Of a stretch of DNA of 64,000 nucleotides, positions 33,554 through 41,580 are shown one piece after another. A program made the translations under genes and the position numbers. The notes below the pieces were generated by a model. The model saw nothing but the letters and a program-made list of their open reading frames with translations, did no database searches and was not told the origin of the DNA. This DNA is from Aliisedimentitalea scapharcae. Its GTDB lineage: Bacteria > Pseudomonadota > Alphaproteobacteria > Rhodobacterales > Rhodobacteraceae. The number at the start of each line of letters is the position of its first letter. Position 1 is the first letter of the stretch. The stretch lies in contig NZ_CP123584.1 of assembly GCF_045277565.1 (NCBI RefSeq), forward strand, positions 3,286,001-3,350,000, written 5' to 3'.

Positions 33554-35827
33554 ATGTCCGACAATCAGAGCCTGCGCCAGGCCGCGCTGTTTTACCACGA
33601 ATACCCAAAACCGGGTAAGTTGGAGATTCGCGCGACCAAACCGATGGCCAATGGTCGTGACCTGTCCCGCGCCTATTCCCCGGGCGTTGCCGAAGCCTGC
33701 ACCGAAATCAAGGACGATCCGGCCAATGCGGCCCGCTATACCGCGCGGGGCAATCTGGTGGCGGTTGTTTCCAACGGCACCGCTGTTCTGGGGCTGGGCA
33801 ATATTGGCGCGCTGGCTTCTAAACCGGTGATGGAAGGCAAGGCCGTCCTGTTCAAGAAATTCGCCAATATCGACTGTTTTGACATCGAGGTGAACGAAAG
33901 CGACCCGGAAAAGCTGGCCGATATTGTCTGTGCGCTGGAACCTACCTTTGGGGCCATCAACCTCGAAGACATCAAAGCTCCAGATTGTTTCATCGTTGAA
34001 AAGCTGTGCCGCGAGCGGATGAATATCCCGGTGTTTCACGACGACCAACACGGCACCGCCATCGTCGTGGGGGCCGCAGCCAAGAACGCGCTGCATGTCG
34101 CCGGGAAATCGTTTGAGGATATCAAGATCGTGTCGACCGGTGGCGGCGCGGCGGGGATTGCCTGTCTCAACATGCTGCTGAAACTGGGTGTGAAACGGGA
34201 AAACGTCTGGCTGTGTGACATTCACGGGTTGGTTTATCAGGGCCGGACCGAAGACATGAATCCGCAAAAGGCGGCCTTTGCCCAGGAATCGGACCTGCGC
34301 ACACTGGATGAGGTCATCGACGGGGCCGACCTGTTCCTGGGGCTGTCAGGTCCCAACGTGCTAAAGCCGGACATGGTCGCCAAGATGACCAAACGCCCGA
34401 TCATCTTTGCGCTTGCCAACCCAAATCCGGAAATCATGCCCGACGAGGCGCGCAAGGTCGCCCCGGATGCCATCATCGCCACCGGGCGCAGCGATTTCCC
34501 CAATCAGGTCAACAATGTCCTGTGCTTTCCTTTTATCTTTCGGGGCGCGTTGGATGTCGGGGCCACCGAAATCAACGACCAGATGCAGATCGCCTGTGTC
34601 GATGGCATTGCCGAAATGGCCCGCGCCACCACATCCGCCGAAGCCGCCGCCGCCTATAAGGGCGAACAGCTGACTTTTGGCGTCGACTATCTGATCCCGA
34701 AACCGTTTGACCCGCGCCTGGTGGGGGTTGTGTCTTCGGCTGTGGCTCAGGCCGCAATGGACAGCGGTGTCGCCACCCGTCCAATTGACGATCTGGACGC
34801 CTACCGGCAAAAACTGAACCAGAGCGTGTTCAAATCCGCACTGTTGATGCGGCCGGTATTTGACGCCGCCCGCGCGGCCAGCCGCCGAATTGTATTCTCC
34901 GAGGGCGAAGACGAACGCGTTTTGCGCGCCGCCCAGGCCATTCTGGAGGAAACCACCGAAACCCCAATCCTGATCGGTCGCCCCGAAGTCATCGAGACCC
35001 GGTGTGAACGGTTGGGCCTGGACATTCGACCCGGGCGTGAATTCCAGATCGTCAATCCGGAAAACGACCCCCGTTACTATGACTATTGGACCAGCTACCA
35101 CCGCCTGATGCAGCGCAACGGCGTGACGCCAGATCTGGCCAAGGCGATCATGCGCACCAATTCCACGGCCATTGGTGCCATCATGGTGCACCGCGGCGAG
35201 GCCGACAGCCTGATCTGTGGTACTTTTGGCGAATATCGCTGGCACATGAATTACGTCAACCAGGTCCTGGGCGGAAACAGCTATGAACCCCATGGGGCGC
35301 TGTCGATGATGATCCTCGAAGACGGACCTTTGTTCATTGCCGACACGCATGTGCACATCGAACCCACGCCCGAACAGATCGCCAAATCGGTGATCGGGGC
35401 CGCGCGTCACGTGCGACGGTTCGGTCTGGAGCCCAAGATTGCCCTGTGCTCCCAATCCCAATTTGGCAATACCAACTGCGATTCCGGCGCGCGATTGCGT
35501 GGGGCGCTGACCATCCTAGACGGTCAGAATCACGATTTCATCTATGAAGGTGAGATGAATATCGACACCGCTCTGGACGCGGAGCTGCGGGACCGGATTT
35601 TCCCCAATTCACGTCTGGAGGGGGCGGCCAATGTGCTGATCTTTGCCCACGCAGATGCCGCGTCCGGGGTGCGCAACATTCTCAAGATGCGGGCTGATGG
35701 GCTCGAAGTCGGTCCGATCCTGATGGGCATGGGCAACCGCGCCCATATCGTGTCCCCGTCCATCACCGCACGTGGGTTGTTGAACATGGCAGCCATCGCC
35801 GGAACCCCGGTTGCGCACTACGGTTGA
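33554..35827 (+). CDS. maeB: NADP-dependent malic enzyme with phosphotransacetylase domain
   Basis: 757-residue fusion typical of proteobacterial MaeB. N-terminal malic enzyme (about 1-430): YSPGVAEACTEI, VFHDDQHGTAIVVGAAAKNA and FALANPNPEI; C-terminal PTA-like domain (about 430-757): FSEGEDERVLRAAQAI and MRTNSTAIGAIMVHRGEADS. It decarboxylates malate to pyruvate and makes NADPH; the PTA-like part is regulatory in studied homologues and binds acetyl-CoA. RBS GGAG at 33542-33545. Diverges from the nucleoside operon. Confidence 0.96.
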   Translation: MSDNQSLRQAALFYHEYPKPGKLEIRATKPMANGRDLSRAYSPGVAEACTEIKDDPANAARYTARGNLVAVVSNGTAVLGLGNIGALASKPVMEGKAVLFKKFANIDCFDIEVNESDPEKLADIVCALEPTFGAINLEDIKAPDCFIVEKLCRERMNIPVFHDDQHGTAIVVGAAAKNALHVAGKSFEDIKIVSTGGGAAGIACLNMLLKLGVKRENVWLCDIHGLVYQGRTEDMNPQKAAFAQESDLRTLDEVIDGADLFLGLSGPNVLKPDMVAKMTKRPIIFALANPNPEIMPDEARKVAPDAIIATGRSDFPNQVNNVLCFPFIFRGALDVGATEINDQMQIACVDGIAEMARATTSAEAAAAYKGEQLTFGVDYLIPKPFDPRLVGVVSSAVAQAAMDSGVATRPIDDLDAYRQKLNQSVFKSALLMRPVFDAARAASRRIVFSEGEDERVLRAAQAILEETTETPILIGRPEVIETRCERLGLDIRPGREFQIVNPENDPRYYDYWTSYHRLMQRNGVTPDLAKAIMRTNSTAIGAIMVHRGEADSLICGTFGEYRWHMNYVNQVLGGNSYEPHGALSMMILEDGPLFIADTHVHIEPTPEQIAKSVIGAARHVRRFGLEPKIALCSQSQFGNTNCDSGARLRGALTILDGQNHDFIYEGEMNIDTALDAELRDRIFPNSRLEGAANVLIFAHADAASGVRNILKMRADGLEVGPILMGMGNRAHIVSPSITARGLLNMAAIAGTPVAHYG

Positions 35828-35906
35828 TCACGGCCCGATTTGGTCAGACTAGCAAAACATGGTACTGTCTTTCCTATTGCTCAGGCAATTTGGAAAGGCA
35901 TTTCCT

Positions 35907-36227
35907 ATGTTTTACAGATTCATCATCCTGCTCACTCCGCTCCTTCTGTGCACCTGCACAATCAGCGAGCAGCTTACCAATACCAGCTATCTCTCGTTGG
36001 ACGGCAAGCGTTACGTGGTTGAAAGTTGGCAACGAACCCGCAGTTACAATCTGGACGAAGAGACCGAGTATTACGACTATGTCATCATCGAGGGAAAGAA
36101 ATATCGATGCGAAGGTGACTGCTCACGCACGGTAGAGCGTGTTCTGGCTGACGCCAAAAAGCGCAAGATCATCCTGGCCAATGACCCGACCGCACCGGTC
36201 TCCCCCACCGAGACTCCGTCACATTGA
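35907..36227 (+). CDS. Small secreted protein or lipoprotein of unknown function
   Basis: 106 residues. N-terminal hydrophobic segment MFYRFIILLTPLLLCTC ending in Cys; the Cys environment (LLLCTC) is a poor but possible lipobox because Thr precedes it. The mature part is charged and Tyr-rich (YNLDEETEYYDYVIIEGKKY) with two further Cys (YRCEGDCSR), perhaps forming a disulfide. RBS GGAAAGG at the right distance fixes the start at 35907; a longer reading to 35859 is not needed. No family recognised. Confidence 0.65.
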   Translation: MFYRFIILLTPLLLCTCTISEQLTNTSYLSLDGKRYVVESWQRTRSYNLDEETEYYDYVIIEGKKYRCEGDCSRTVERVLADAKKRKIILANDPTAPVSPTETPSH

Positions 36228-36373
36228 GAATGCCAGACACCTGGAAAAGGGGCCGACGTGCAATCCTTGCGGCGTCACCGCACCTATCCAGAATTCCACG
36301 CTTCTGAGGGTCGCCGCCCGTTCGGGGCATTGAACACGGCGGCCACCGGGAGGCTGCTTCTGATCCCAACCGC

Positions 36374-36642
36374 TTAGGGCCGACCACGCCCCGCTTTGGT
36401 CGGGTCATCAGGGCGGCCCCTCAGCACCCGCGGGTCCGCCGCCAATCTGTCCAAACAAGCAACAAATGCGTCACAAAACTGGACATCCCGGCAGGCCCGC
36501 ACACCTTGGGCGGCTGCATATATCTGGTTCTTGGATGCGCTTTTTGTGGTCCGACCCAAACCGGAGACCGATCCTCCATGCCGGAGGCTTCTGCCCTGAG
36601 CGTGTTGCGCACCTGCGCCAGCTCGGTCACAGGTGCATCGAC
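36374..36642 (-). pseudogene. Possible frameshifted small gene remnant
   Basis: On the minus strand one frame begins MTELAQVRNTLRAEASG at about 36630; a second frame continues GRTTKSASKNQIYAAAQGV and ends DAFVACLDRLAADPR, giving about 85 residues if one base shift occurs near 36560. Both halves have a gene-like amino acid mix that neighbouring antisense frames lack. I do not recognise a family, and the case rests only on this impression. Confidence 0.22.
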
Positions 36643-36778
36643 AAACTTCAGATATTGGAAGTTGCATCATGCACTACGGTGCTCTCTGTTTGAAAACGCC
36701 CGAACACCCGGCGGATTCCGCCCCCAGACACGGGCACAGAAGGGGGGCGAATCTGTTGATCCGGTTTGCACGTCAGAA

Positions 36779-36884
36779 TTTGCAATTTTGCAAAAACTGA
36801 GAATTAGGATGAATATCGGTATAATATTTTGAGATTTGCAATAATTTGCAATCCTCAGACACATCCAACTGCAAATTTTTGCGG
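36779..36884. promoter_or_regulatory. TTTGCAA repeat array upstream of prpE
   Basis: Three pairs of short palindromes: TTTGCAAT and TTTGCAAA at 36779-36794 (centres 8 bases apart), TTTGCAAT twice at 36835-36852 (10 apart), and TGCAAAT with TTTTGCGG at 36870-36884 (10 apart). TTTGCAAA pairs are the known target type of PccR, an ScfR-family regulator of propionyl-CoA metabolism in Rhodobacter sphaeroides. The array lies 87-192 bases before prpE. The spacing differs from the TTTGCAAA-X4-TTTGCAAA form I recall, so the match is by motif and context. Confidence 0.6.
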
Positions 36885-36970
36885 TAATCTGACGCTGCCC
36901 CCAGCATGAGCCTTGCCCCAAGGGCCATCCCTCCCCTAACACCGTTGCAACGTATTCGGAGGAGGATGCC

Positions 36971-38860
36971 ATGGCATACAAAGATATTTATGATGGCTGG
37001 AAGAGCGATCCAGAAGGGTTCTGGATGGACGCCGCCAAGGAGATCAGCTGGGACCAGGCCCCGACCAAAGCCCTGTCCGATCAAAACGCTCCTTTGTATG
37101 AGTGGTTCGCCGACGCCAAGGTCAACACCTGTTACAACGCCGTGGACCGCCATGTCGAACAGGGACGCGGGGAACAGACCGCGATCATCTATGACAGCCC
37201 GATCACCCACACCAAACGCGAGATTTCATATGTCGAGCTGCGCAACCGGGTGGCCAATCTGGCCGGGGCCCTGCGCGCCAAAGGTGTGAAAAAGGGCGAC
37301 GTCGTCATCATCTACATGCCCATGGTTCCCGAAGCGCTGGAGGCCATGCTGGCCTGTGCACGTCTGGGCGCGGTGCATTCGGTGGTGTTCGGGGGCTTTG
37401 CTGCCAACGAGCTGGCCGTGCGTATCGACGATGCCAAACCCAAGGCGATCATCGCCGCCTCCTGTGGTCTGGAACCGGGCCGCGTGGTGCATTACAAACC
37501 ACTTCTGGACGGTGCCATCGACCTGGCCGAACACAAGCCCGAGTTTACCGTCATCTTCCAGCGCGAACAGGAAGTGGCACAGTTGATCGAAGGGCGCGAC
37601 TACAACTGGCACGGGTTCCAATATGGCGTTGAGCCAGCCGAATGTGTCCCGGTCGAAGGCAACCATCCGGCCTATATTCTCTATACCTCGGGGACAACCG
37701 GTCAGCCCAAGGGTGTGATCCGTCACACAGCCGGACAACTGGTGGCGCTGAACTGGACCATGAAGAACATTTACAACGTCGATCCCGGAGACGTGTTCTG
37801 GGCCGCCTCGGATGTGGGCTGGGTCGTGGGCCACTCCTATATCTGCTATGGCCCGCTGATCCACGGAAACACCACCATCGTGTTCGAAGGCAAGCCGGTC
37901 GGCACGCCCGACGCGGGCACCTTCTGGCGGGTGATTTCCGAACACAAGGTCACGTCGTTCTTTACCGCCCCGACCGCCTTTCGCGCCGTCAAACGCGAAG
38001 ACCCCAAGGGCGAATTGGTCAAGAAATACGATCTCAGCTGCCTGAAACAGGTCTATCTGGCCGGTGAACGCGCCGACCCCGACACCATCGTCTGGGCGCA
38101 GGACCAATTGCAGGTGCCCGTGGTTGACCATTGGTGGCAGACTGAAACCGGCTGGGCGATTGCCGCCAACCCGCTGGGGATCGAAGAACTGCCGACCAAA
38201 CTGGGATCACCCACAGTGCCCATGCCGGGGTATGACGTCACCATTCTGGACGATGCAGGCCACCCCGTAGCCCCCGGCACATTGGGCGCAATCGCGATCA
38301 AGCTGCCCTTGCCACCGGGCACGTTGCCCAATCTGTGGAATGCCGAAGATCGCTTCAAGAAAAGCTATCTCAACACATTCCCCGGCTATTATGAAACCGG
38401 CGATGCGGGCATGATGGATGAAGACGGTTATGTCTACATCATGGCGCGCACCGATGACGTCATCAACGTCGCGGGCCACCGCCTGTCCACGGGGGCGATG
38501 GAAGAGGTCCTGGCCGGTCACCCGGATGTCGCCGAATGTGCAGTGATCGGCGTTGCTGACGCGCTCAAGGGGCAATCGCCCGTTGGTTTCCTGTGTCTGA
38601 ATGCGGGTGTGGATCGCGACAACGCCGATGTGGTCAAGGAAGTGGTCAAGCTGGTGCGCGAAAAGATCGGCCCGGTCGCCGCCTTCAAGCTGGCCATCGT
38701 TGTGGATCGCCTGCCCAAAACGCGCTCGGGCAAGATACTGCGGGGCACCATGGTCAACATCGCTGATGGCACCCCCTGGAAAATGCCGGCGACCATTGAC
38801 GATCCGGTGATCCTGGATGAAATCACCGTCGCCCTGCAAAGCCTGGGCTACGCCAAGTAA
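36971..38860 (+). CDS. prpE: Propionyl-CoA synthetase
   Basis: 629-residue acetyl/propionyl-CoA ligase making propionyl-CoA from propionate, ATP and CoA. ANL motifs: AYILYTSGTTGQPKGVIRH (A3), WWQTETGWAI (A5), YYETGDAGMMDEDGYV, and catalytic Lys in KTRSGKILRG. The N-terminus YKDIYDGWKSDPEGFW and block PLPPGTLPNLWNAEDRFKK are typical of PrpE rather than Acs. GGAGGAGG precedes the ATG. Terminated by the bidirectional hairpin at 38870. Probably controlled through the TTTGCAA array. Confidence 0.94.
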   Translation: MAYKDIYDGWKSDPEGFWMDAAKEISWDQAPTKALSDQNAPLYEWFADAKVNTCYNAVDRHVEQGRGEQTAIIYDSPITHTKREISYVELRNRVANLAGALRAKGVKKGDVVIIYMPMVPEALEAMLACARLGAVHSVVFGGFAANELAVRIDDAKPKAIIAASCGLEPGRVVHYKPLLDGAIDLAEHKPEFTVIFQREQEVAQLIEGRDYNWHGFQYGVEPAECVPVEGNHPAYILYTSGTTGQPKGVIRHTAGQLVALNWTMKNIYNVDPGDVFWAASDVGWVVGHSYICYGPLIHGNTTIVFEGKPVGTPDAGTFWRVISEHKVTSFFTAPTAFRAVKREDPKGELVKKYDLSCLKQVYLAGERADPDTIVWAQDQLQVPVVDHWWQTETGWAIAANPLGIEELPTKLGSPTVPMPGYDVTILDDAGHPVAPGTLGAIAIKLPLPPGTLPNLWNAEDRFKKSYLNTFPGYYETGDAGMMDEDGYVYIMARTDDVINVAGHRLSTGAMEEVLAGHPDVAECAVIGVADALKGQSPVGFLCLNAGVDRDNADVVKEVVKLVREKIGPVAAFKLAIVVDRLPKTRSGKILRGTMVNIADGTPWKMPATIDDPVILDEITVALQSLGYAK

Positions 38861-38869
38861 TCTGAGATC

Positions 38870-38915
38870 AAACGGAAACAGGCCCGGGGTTCGCACCCTG
38901 GGCCTGTTTCCGTTT
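38870..38915. terminator. Bidirectional terminator prpE / methyltransferase
   Basis: 16-bp perfect stem AAACGGAAACAGGCCC (38870-38885) with GGGCCTGTTTCCGTTT (38900-38915); the loop contains a further GGGT-TCGC-ACCC mini-stem. It lies between converging genes (prpE ends 38860, methyltransferase stop at 38922), with T-rich 3' ends on both strands (CCGTTTCA on the plus strand, CCGTTTGATC on the minus strand). Confidence 0.88.
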
Positions 38916-38921
38916 CAACCC

Positions 38922-39737
38922 TCAGCCCGCCGAAATCACATAGCCTTGGATCTGGGCCGACACAGACCCGTCCTCGGCACCATAGCGCGCCGCAATCTCT
39001 TCGGTCGCCGCATGGATCACACGGTCCACCATGGCGTCGCCATGGGGTGCGATTTCTCCGAACAGCGGCGTGCCTCGGACATAGGCCACTGCCGGATGCG
39101 ACGGATGTGGGGCCGTGCTGATCTCGGTCACCTGATCAATCACGATGTCGGTATACCCGGCCGCTTCCAGATCGGCCCGGATACGGTCGGGATTGCCATG
39201 CCCATGCGGCGTGCGCGCCAGGAAGTTCACCGACCCAGGTGGCAGCAAGGTCCCCGCCACCTGGGTCACGACATCGGCAAAGGCATTGGCCCCGATCGTG
39301 TCCCAAACATTGAAATGAAATCGTCCGTCGGGGCGCAGCACCCGGCGCGCCTCGCCATAGCCTTTGACCCGATCGGGAAAGAACATCACGCCGAACTGAC
39401 AGCACACCGCATCAAAGCTGTCGTCCGGATACGGCAGATCCAATGCATCGGTCGCCTGCCATGTGATCCGGTCATCCGGCGTTTGGCGTGACCTGGCGCG
39501 TGCCAGCATCGGCGGGTTCAGATCGGTCACATGATACCGCGCATCCGGGGCCAGCACCTTGGCCAGCGCGCGGGTCACAACGCCACTGCCAGCGGCGGTT
39601 TCCAGAACATCCTTGACCGGAGTGGACGTCACCCGCGCGGCCAGATCGCGGGCGTAGCTTTCAAAGATCAGCGGCACCAGAAATTCGTCATAGGTGTCAG
39701 GGATGCTGCCGGTAAAGGACTTGTCATTCTCGCTCAT
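38922..39737 (-). CDS. SAM-dependent class I methyltransferase
   Basis: 271 residues with the seven-beta-strand methyltransferase core: motif I VLETAAGSGVVTRALAKV, motif II/III TDLNPPMLARA, then ALDLPYPDDSFDAVCCQFG and RVLRPDGRFHFNVWD. UbiE/Coq5-like small-molecule methyltransferase; the substrate cannot be told. ATG at 39737 follows GGAGG by 7 bases (an in-frame GTG at 39743 is nearer the RBS and unlikely). Faces prpE. Confidence 0.88.
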   Translation of the reverse strand: MSENDKSFTGSIPDTYDEFLVPLIFESYARDLAARVTSTPVKDVLETAAGSGVVTRALAKVLAPDARYHVTDLNPPMLARARSRQTPDDRITWQATDALDLPYPDDSFDAVCCQFGVMFFPDRVKGYGEARRVLRPDGRFHFNVWDTIGANAFADVVTQVAGTLLPPGSVNFLARTPHGHGNPDRIRADLEAAGYTDIVIDQVTEISTAPHPSHPAVAYVRGTPLFGEIAPHGDAMVDRVIHAATEEIAARYGAEDGSVSAQIQGYVISAG

Positions 39738-39917
39738 GATCACTCCTCCGCTGTCGTTCCTACCCTACCACAAAACAAATCCCTCTGCTGGCGGATCTGA
39801 TTGGTTCACACGCCCCTAACAAATCGTGATCAAGATGAAATACCCTCGGCGTTGCCCGACCCGGCGTTTATCCTTAGCCTGAAACACATGATTCAGCGAC
39901 AAACAAGGACCTAAGCC

Positions 39918-40370
39918 ATGCGAGCATTGATTGCGGCGCTGGCCTGTCTTGCCTCTGTTCCATTCGCGGCTGCGGCCAGCGAAGGGACACGCATTCAGGT
40001 CACCGGAGAACTGATCGACACCTGGTGTTATTATTCCGGCGTCATGGGGGGACCTGATGCGGTCGTCGGATCGGCGCATCACACCTGTGCCCTTTGGTGT
40101 TCGGCCGGTGGTATCCCTGTGGGTTTGCAGACCGAAGACGGCACCGTTTATATGGTTCTCAAGATTGACCAGGACGATCAATCCGCCAGCGGTGATACGG
40201 CGCTGCGGCTGGCTTCGCATACGATCGAAGCGGACGGGATGCATTATGAACGCGATGGCATCAACTATCTGGTGGTGGACAAGGTGTTGAGCGATCAGGA
40301 CATTACCAACCTGAACCACGAAGATTACGGGCCGGTTCCCGGCTTTGCCATTCCGGAGCCAAAAGAATGA
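39918..40370 (+). CDS. Secreted Cys/His protein A of the Sco operon
   Basis: 150 residues. Signal peptide 1-19 ending AAA. The mature part begins TRIQVTGELIDTWC, then HHTCALWCSAGGIPVGLQTE: Cys37, His54, His55, Cys57 and Cys61 (CxxxC), then alternating strands ending in YLVVDKVL. The pattern strand-Cys, loop, Cys-x3-Cys, GLQTEDG and a final strand recurs in protein B, so both look like one OB-fold-like family of periplasmic metal- or redox-binding proteins. Not recognised by name. First of three overlapping genes. Confidence 0.75.
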   Translation: MRALIAALACLASVPFAAAASEGTRIQVTGELIDTWCYYSGVMGGPDAVVGSAHHTCALWCSAGGIPVGLQTEDGTVYMVLKIDQDDQSASGDTALRLASHTIEADGMHYERDGINYLVVDKVLSDQDITNLNHEDYGPVPGFAIPEPKE

Positions 40371-40927
40371 AGTATTTCAGCTTTGCCCTTGCCCTGATTG
40401 CCTCGCCCGTGCTGGCACAGGATTTCTCCGAAGGATCCACCGCCAAGGAATGGAACCTCTATGCCGAGCAACCCGCCCTGTTCGAGGCCAAGGTCGTTGA
40501 CCTGCTGTGCGAACTAACCGGAGATTGCCCCACCGATTGCGGGGCCGGGAAACGCCAGCTGGGGCTGCTGCGCTCAGCCGATAATGTCATGGTGCTGCCC
40601 CTGAAAAACGGTCAGGCTGCATTCAGCGGGGCGGCCGTGGATCTGGCCCCCTATTGTGGTCAGACGGTCGAAGTCGACGGATTGCTGATCGACGACCCGG
40701 ATCTGAACGCCAAAAACATTTATATGGTGCAAAAGGTTCGCGTCGACGGCGGTGAATGGTCCAAAACCAACCAATTCACCAAGGTCTGGGCCAAGGAAAA
40801 CCCCGACGCCAAAGGCAAGGGACCCTGGTTCCGGCGCGATCCCCGCATCAAGGAAGAGATTGCCAGCGAAGGCTATCTGGGTTTGGGGCTTGAGGCAGAT
40901 ACCGCATTCATCAAGGAGTGGTTCTGA
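40367..40927 (+). CDS. Secreted Cys protein B of the Sco operon
   Basis: 186 residues. Signal peptide MKYFSFALALIASPVLA, mature from about residue 18. AKVVDLLCELTGDCPTDCGA contains Cys48, Cys54 and Cys58 (CxxxC), then GLLRSADNVMVLPLKNG and YCGQTVEVDGLLIDD, paralleling protein A. A charged C-terminal tail (KENPDAKGKGPWFRRDPR) is unique. Starts 4 bases before the end of gene A (ATGA), and its stop overlaps the Sco start. Function unknown; metal or thiol handling in the periplasm is the likely theme. Confidence 0.72.
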   Translation: MKYFSFALALIASPVLAQDFSEGSTAKEWNLYAEQPALFEAKVVDLLCELTGDCPTDCGAGKRQLGLLRSADNVMVLPLKNGQAAFSGAAVDLAPYCGQTVEVDGLLIDDPDLNAKNIYMVQKVRVDGGEWSKTNQFTKVWAKENPDAKGKGPWFRRDPRIKEEIASEGYLGLGLEADTAFIKEWF

Positions 40928-41496
40928 TGCGGCTGGCCGCGGCATTTGTGTTTGCGGCTATGTCCTGGACGTCCGGGGGATGGGCGGGCAACGCCCCCCT
41001 GCCCTTTGACGTCGGCGGTGCCTATGAGCTGATCGACCAGCATGGCAATACCCGCACGCAGGCAGATCCGGGCGGCAAGGGACAATTGCTGTTCTTTGGC
41101 TATGCCAATTGCCCCAGTATCTGCACCGCTGCCATGCCCATGATGGCAGTGGCCACAGATGAACTGGCCGATGCTGGAATTGACGTGACACCGGTCATGA
41201 TCACCGTGGATCGGGATCGCGACCAACCCGGCAATATGGACGGTCCTCTGTTGGACCTGCACCCGGATTTCATTGGTCTCAGCGGCAGCGCCGAAGCGCT
41301 TCAGGTCGCCTATGACGCCTTTTCGGTGCAACAGGAACTGGCCTTTGTCGATCCCGAATATGGTCCGGTGTTCACCCACGGCAGCTTTGTCTATCTGCTG
41401 GATGCCGAGGGCAAGGTATTAACCCTGTTCCCGCCGATCACGGACCCGGAGCGGGTGGTGGCGCTGGCGCGCAAATATCTGCGCCCCGACAGTTAA
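40927..41496 (+). CDS. Sco1/SenC family protein
   Basis: 189 residues with an N-terminal signal peptide or signal anchor MRLAAAFVFAAMSWTSGG and a thioredoxin fold. The copper/redox motif is ANCPSICTAAMP (Cys62, Cys66) with conserved His in THGSFVYLLD near residue 150, as in Sco copper chaperones of cytochrome oxidase. ATG at 40927 overlaps the stop of gene B (TGATG) and follows AAGGAG. No cox genes are adjacent, so it may serve another copper or thiol protein, presumably A and B. Confidence 0.9.
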   Translation: MRLAAAFVFAAMSWTSGGWAGNAPLPFDVGGAYELIDQHGNTRTQADPGGKGQLLFFGYANCPSICTAAMPMMAVATDELADAGIDVTPVMITVDRDRDQPGNMDGPLLDLHPDFIGLSGSAEALQVAYDAFSVQQELAFVDPEYGPVFTHGSFVYLLDAEGKVLTLFPPITDPERVVALARKYLRPDS

Positions 41497-41580
41497 CCCT
41501 ACGTCAGATTGCAGCCAGTCAATTGACAGCTTGGCTTTTTCCCATGCGCGGACCTAACCTGCCCGTGGGAGGCCAATTGA

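Larger units (their letters stand above)
36228..36970. other. 743-base region without a clear gene, prpE upstream region
   Basis: The left 450 bases hold a possible broken gene (36374-36642), described separately. The right 200 bases (36770-36890) are AT-rich with three pairs of TTGCAA-type repeats, the regulatory region of prpE. I see no tRNA or terminator; the small gene at 35907 has no visible terminator. Confidence 0.6.
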
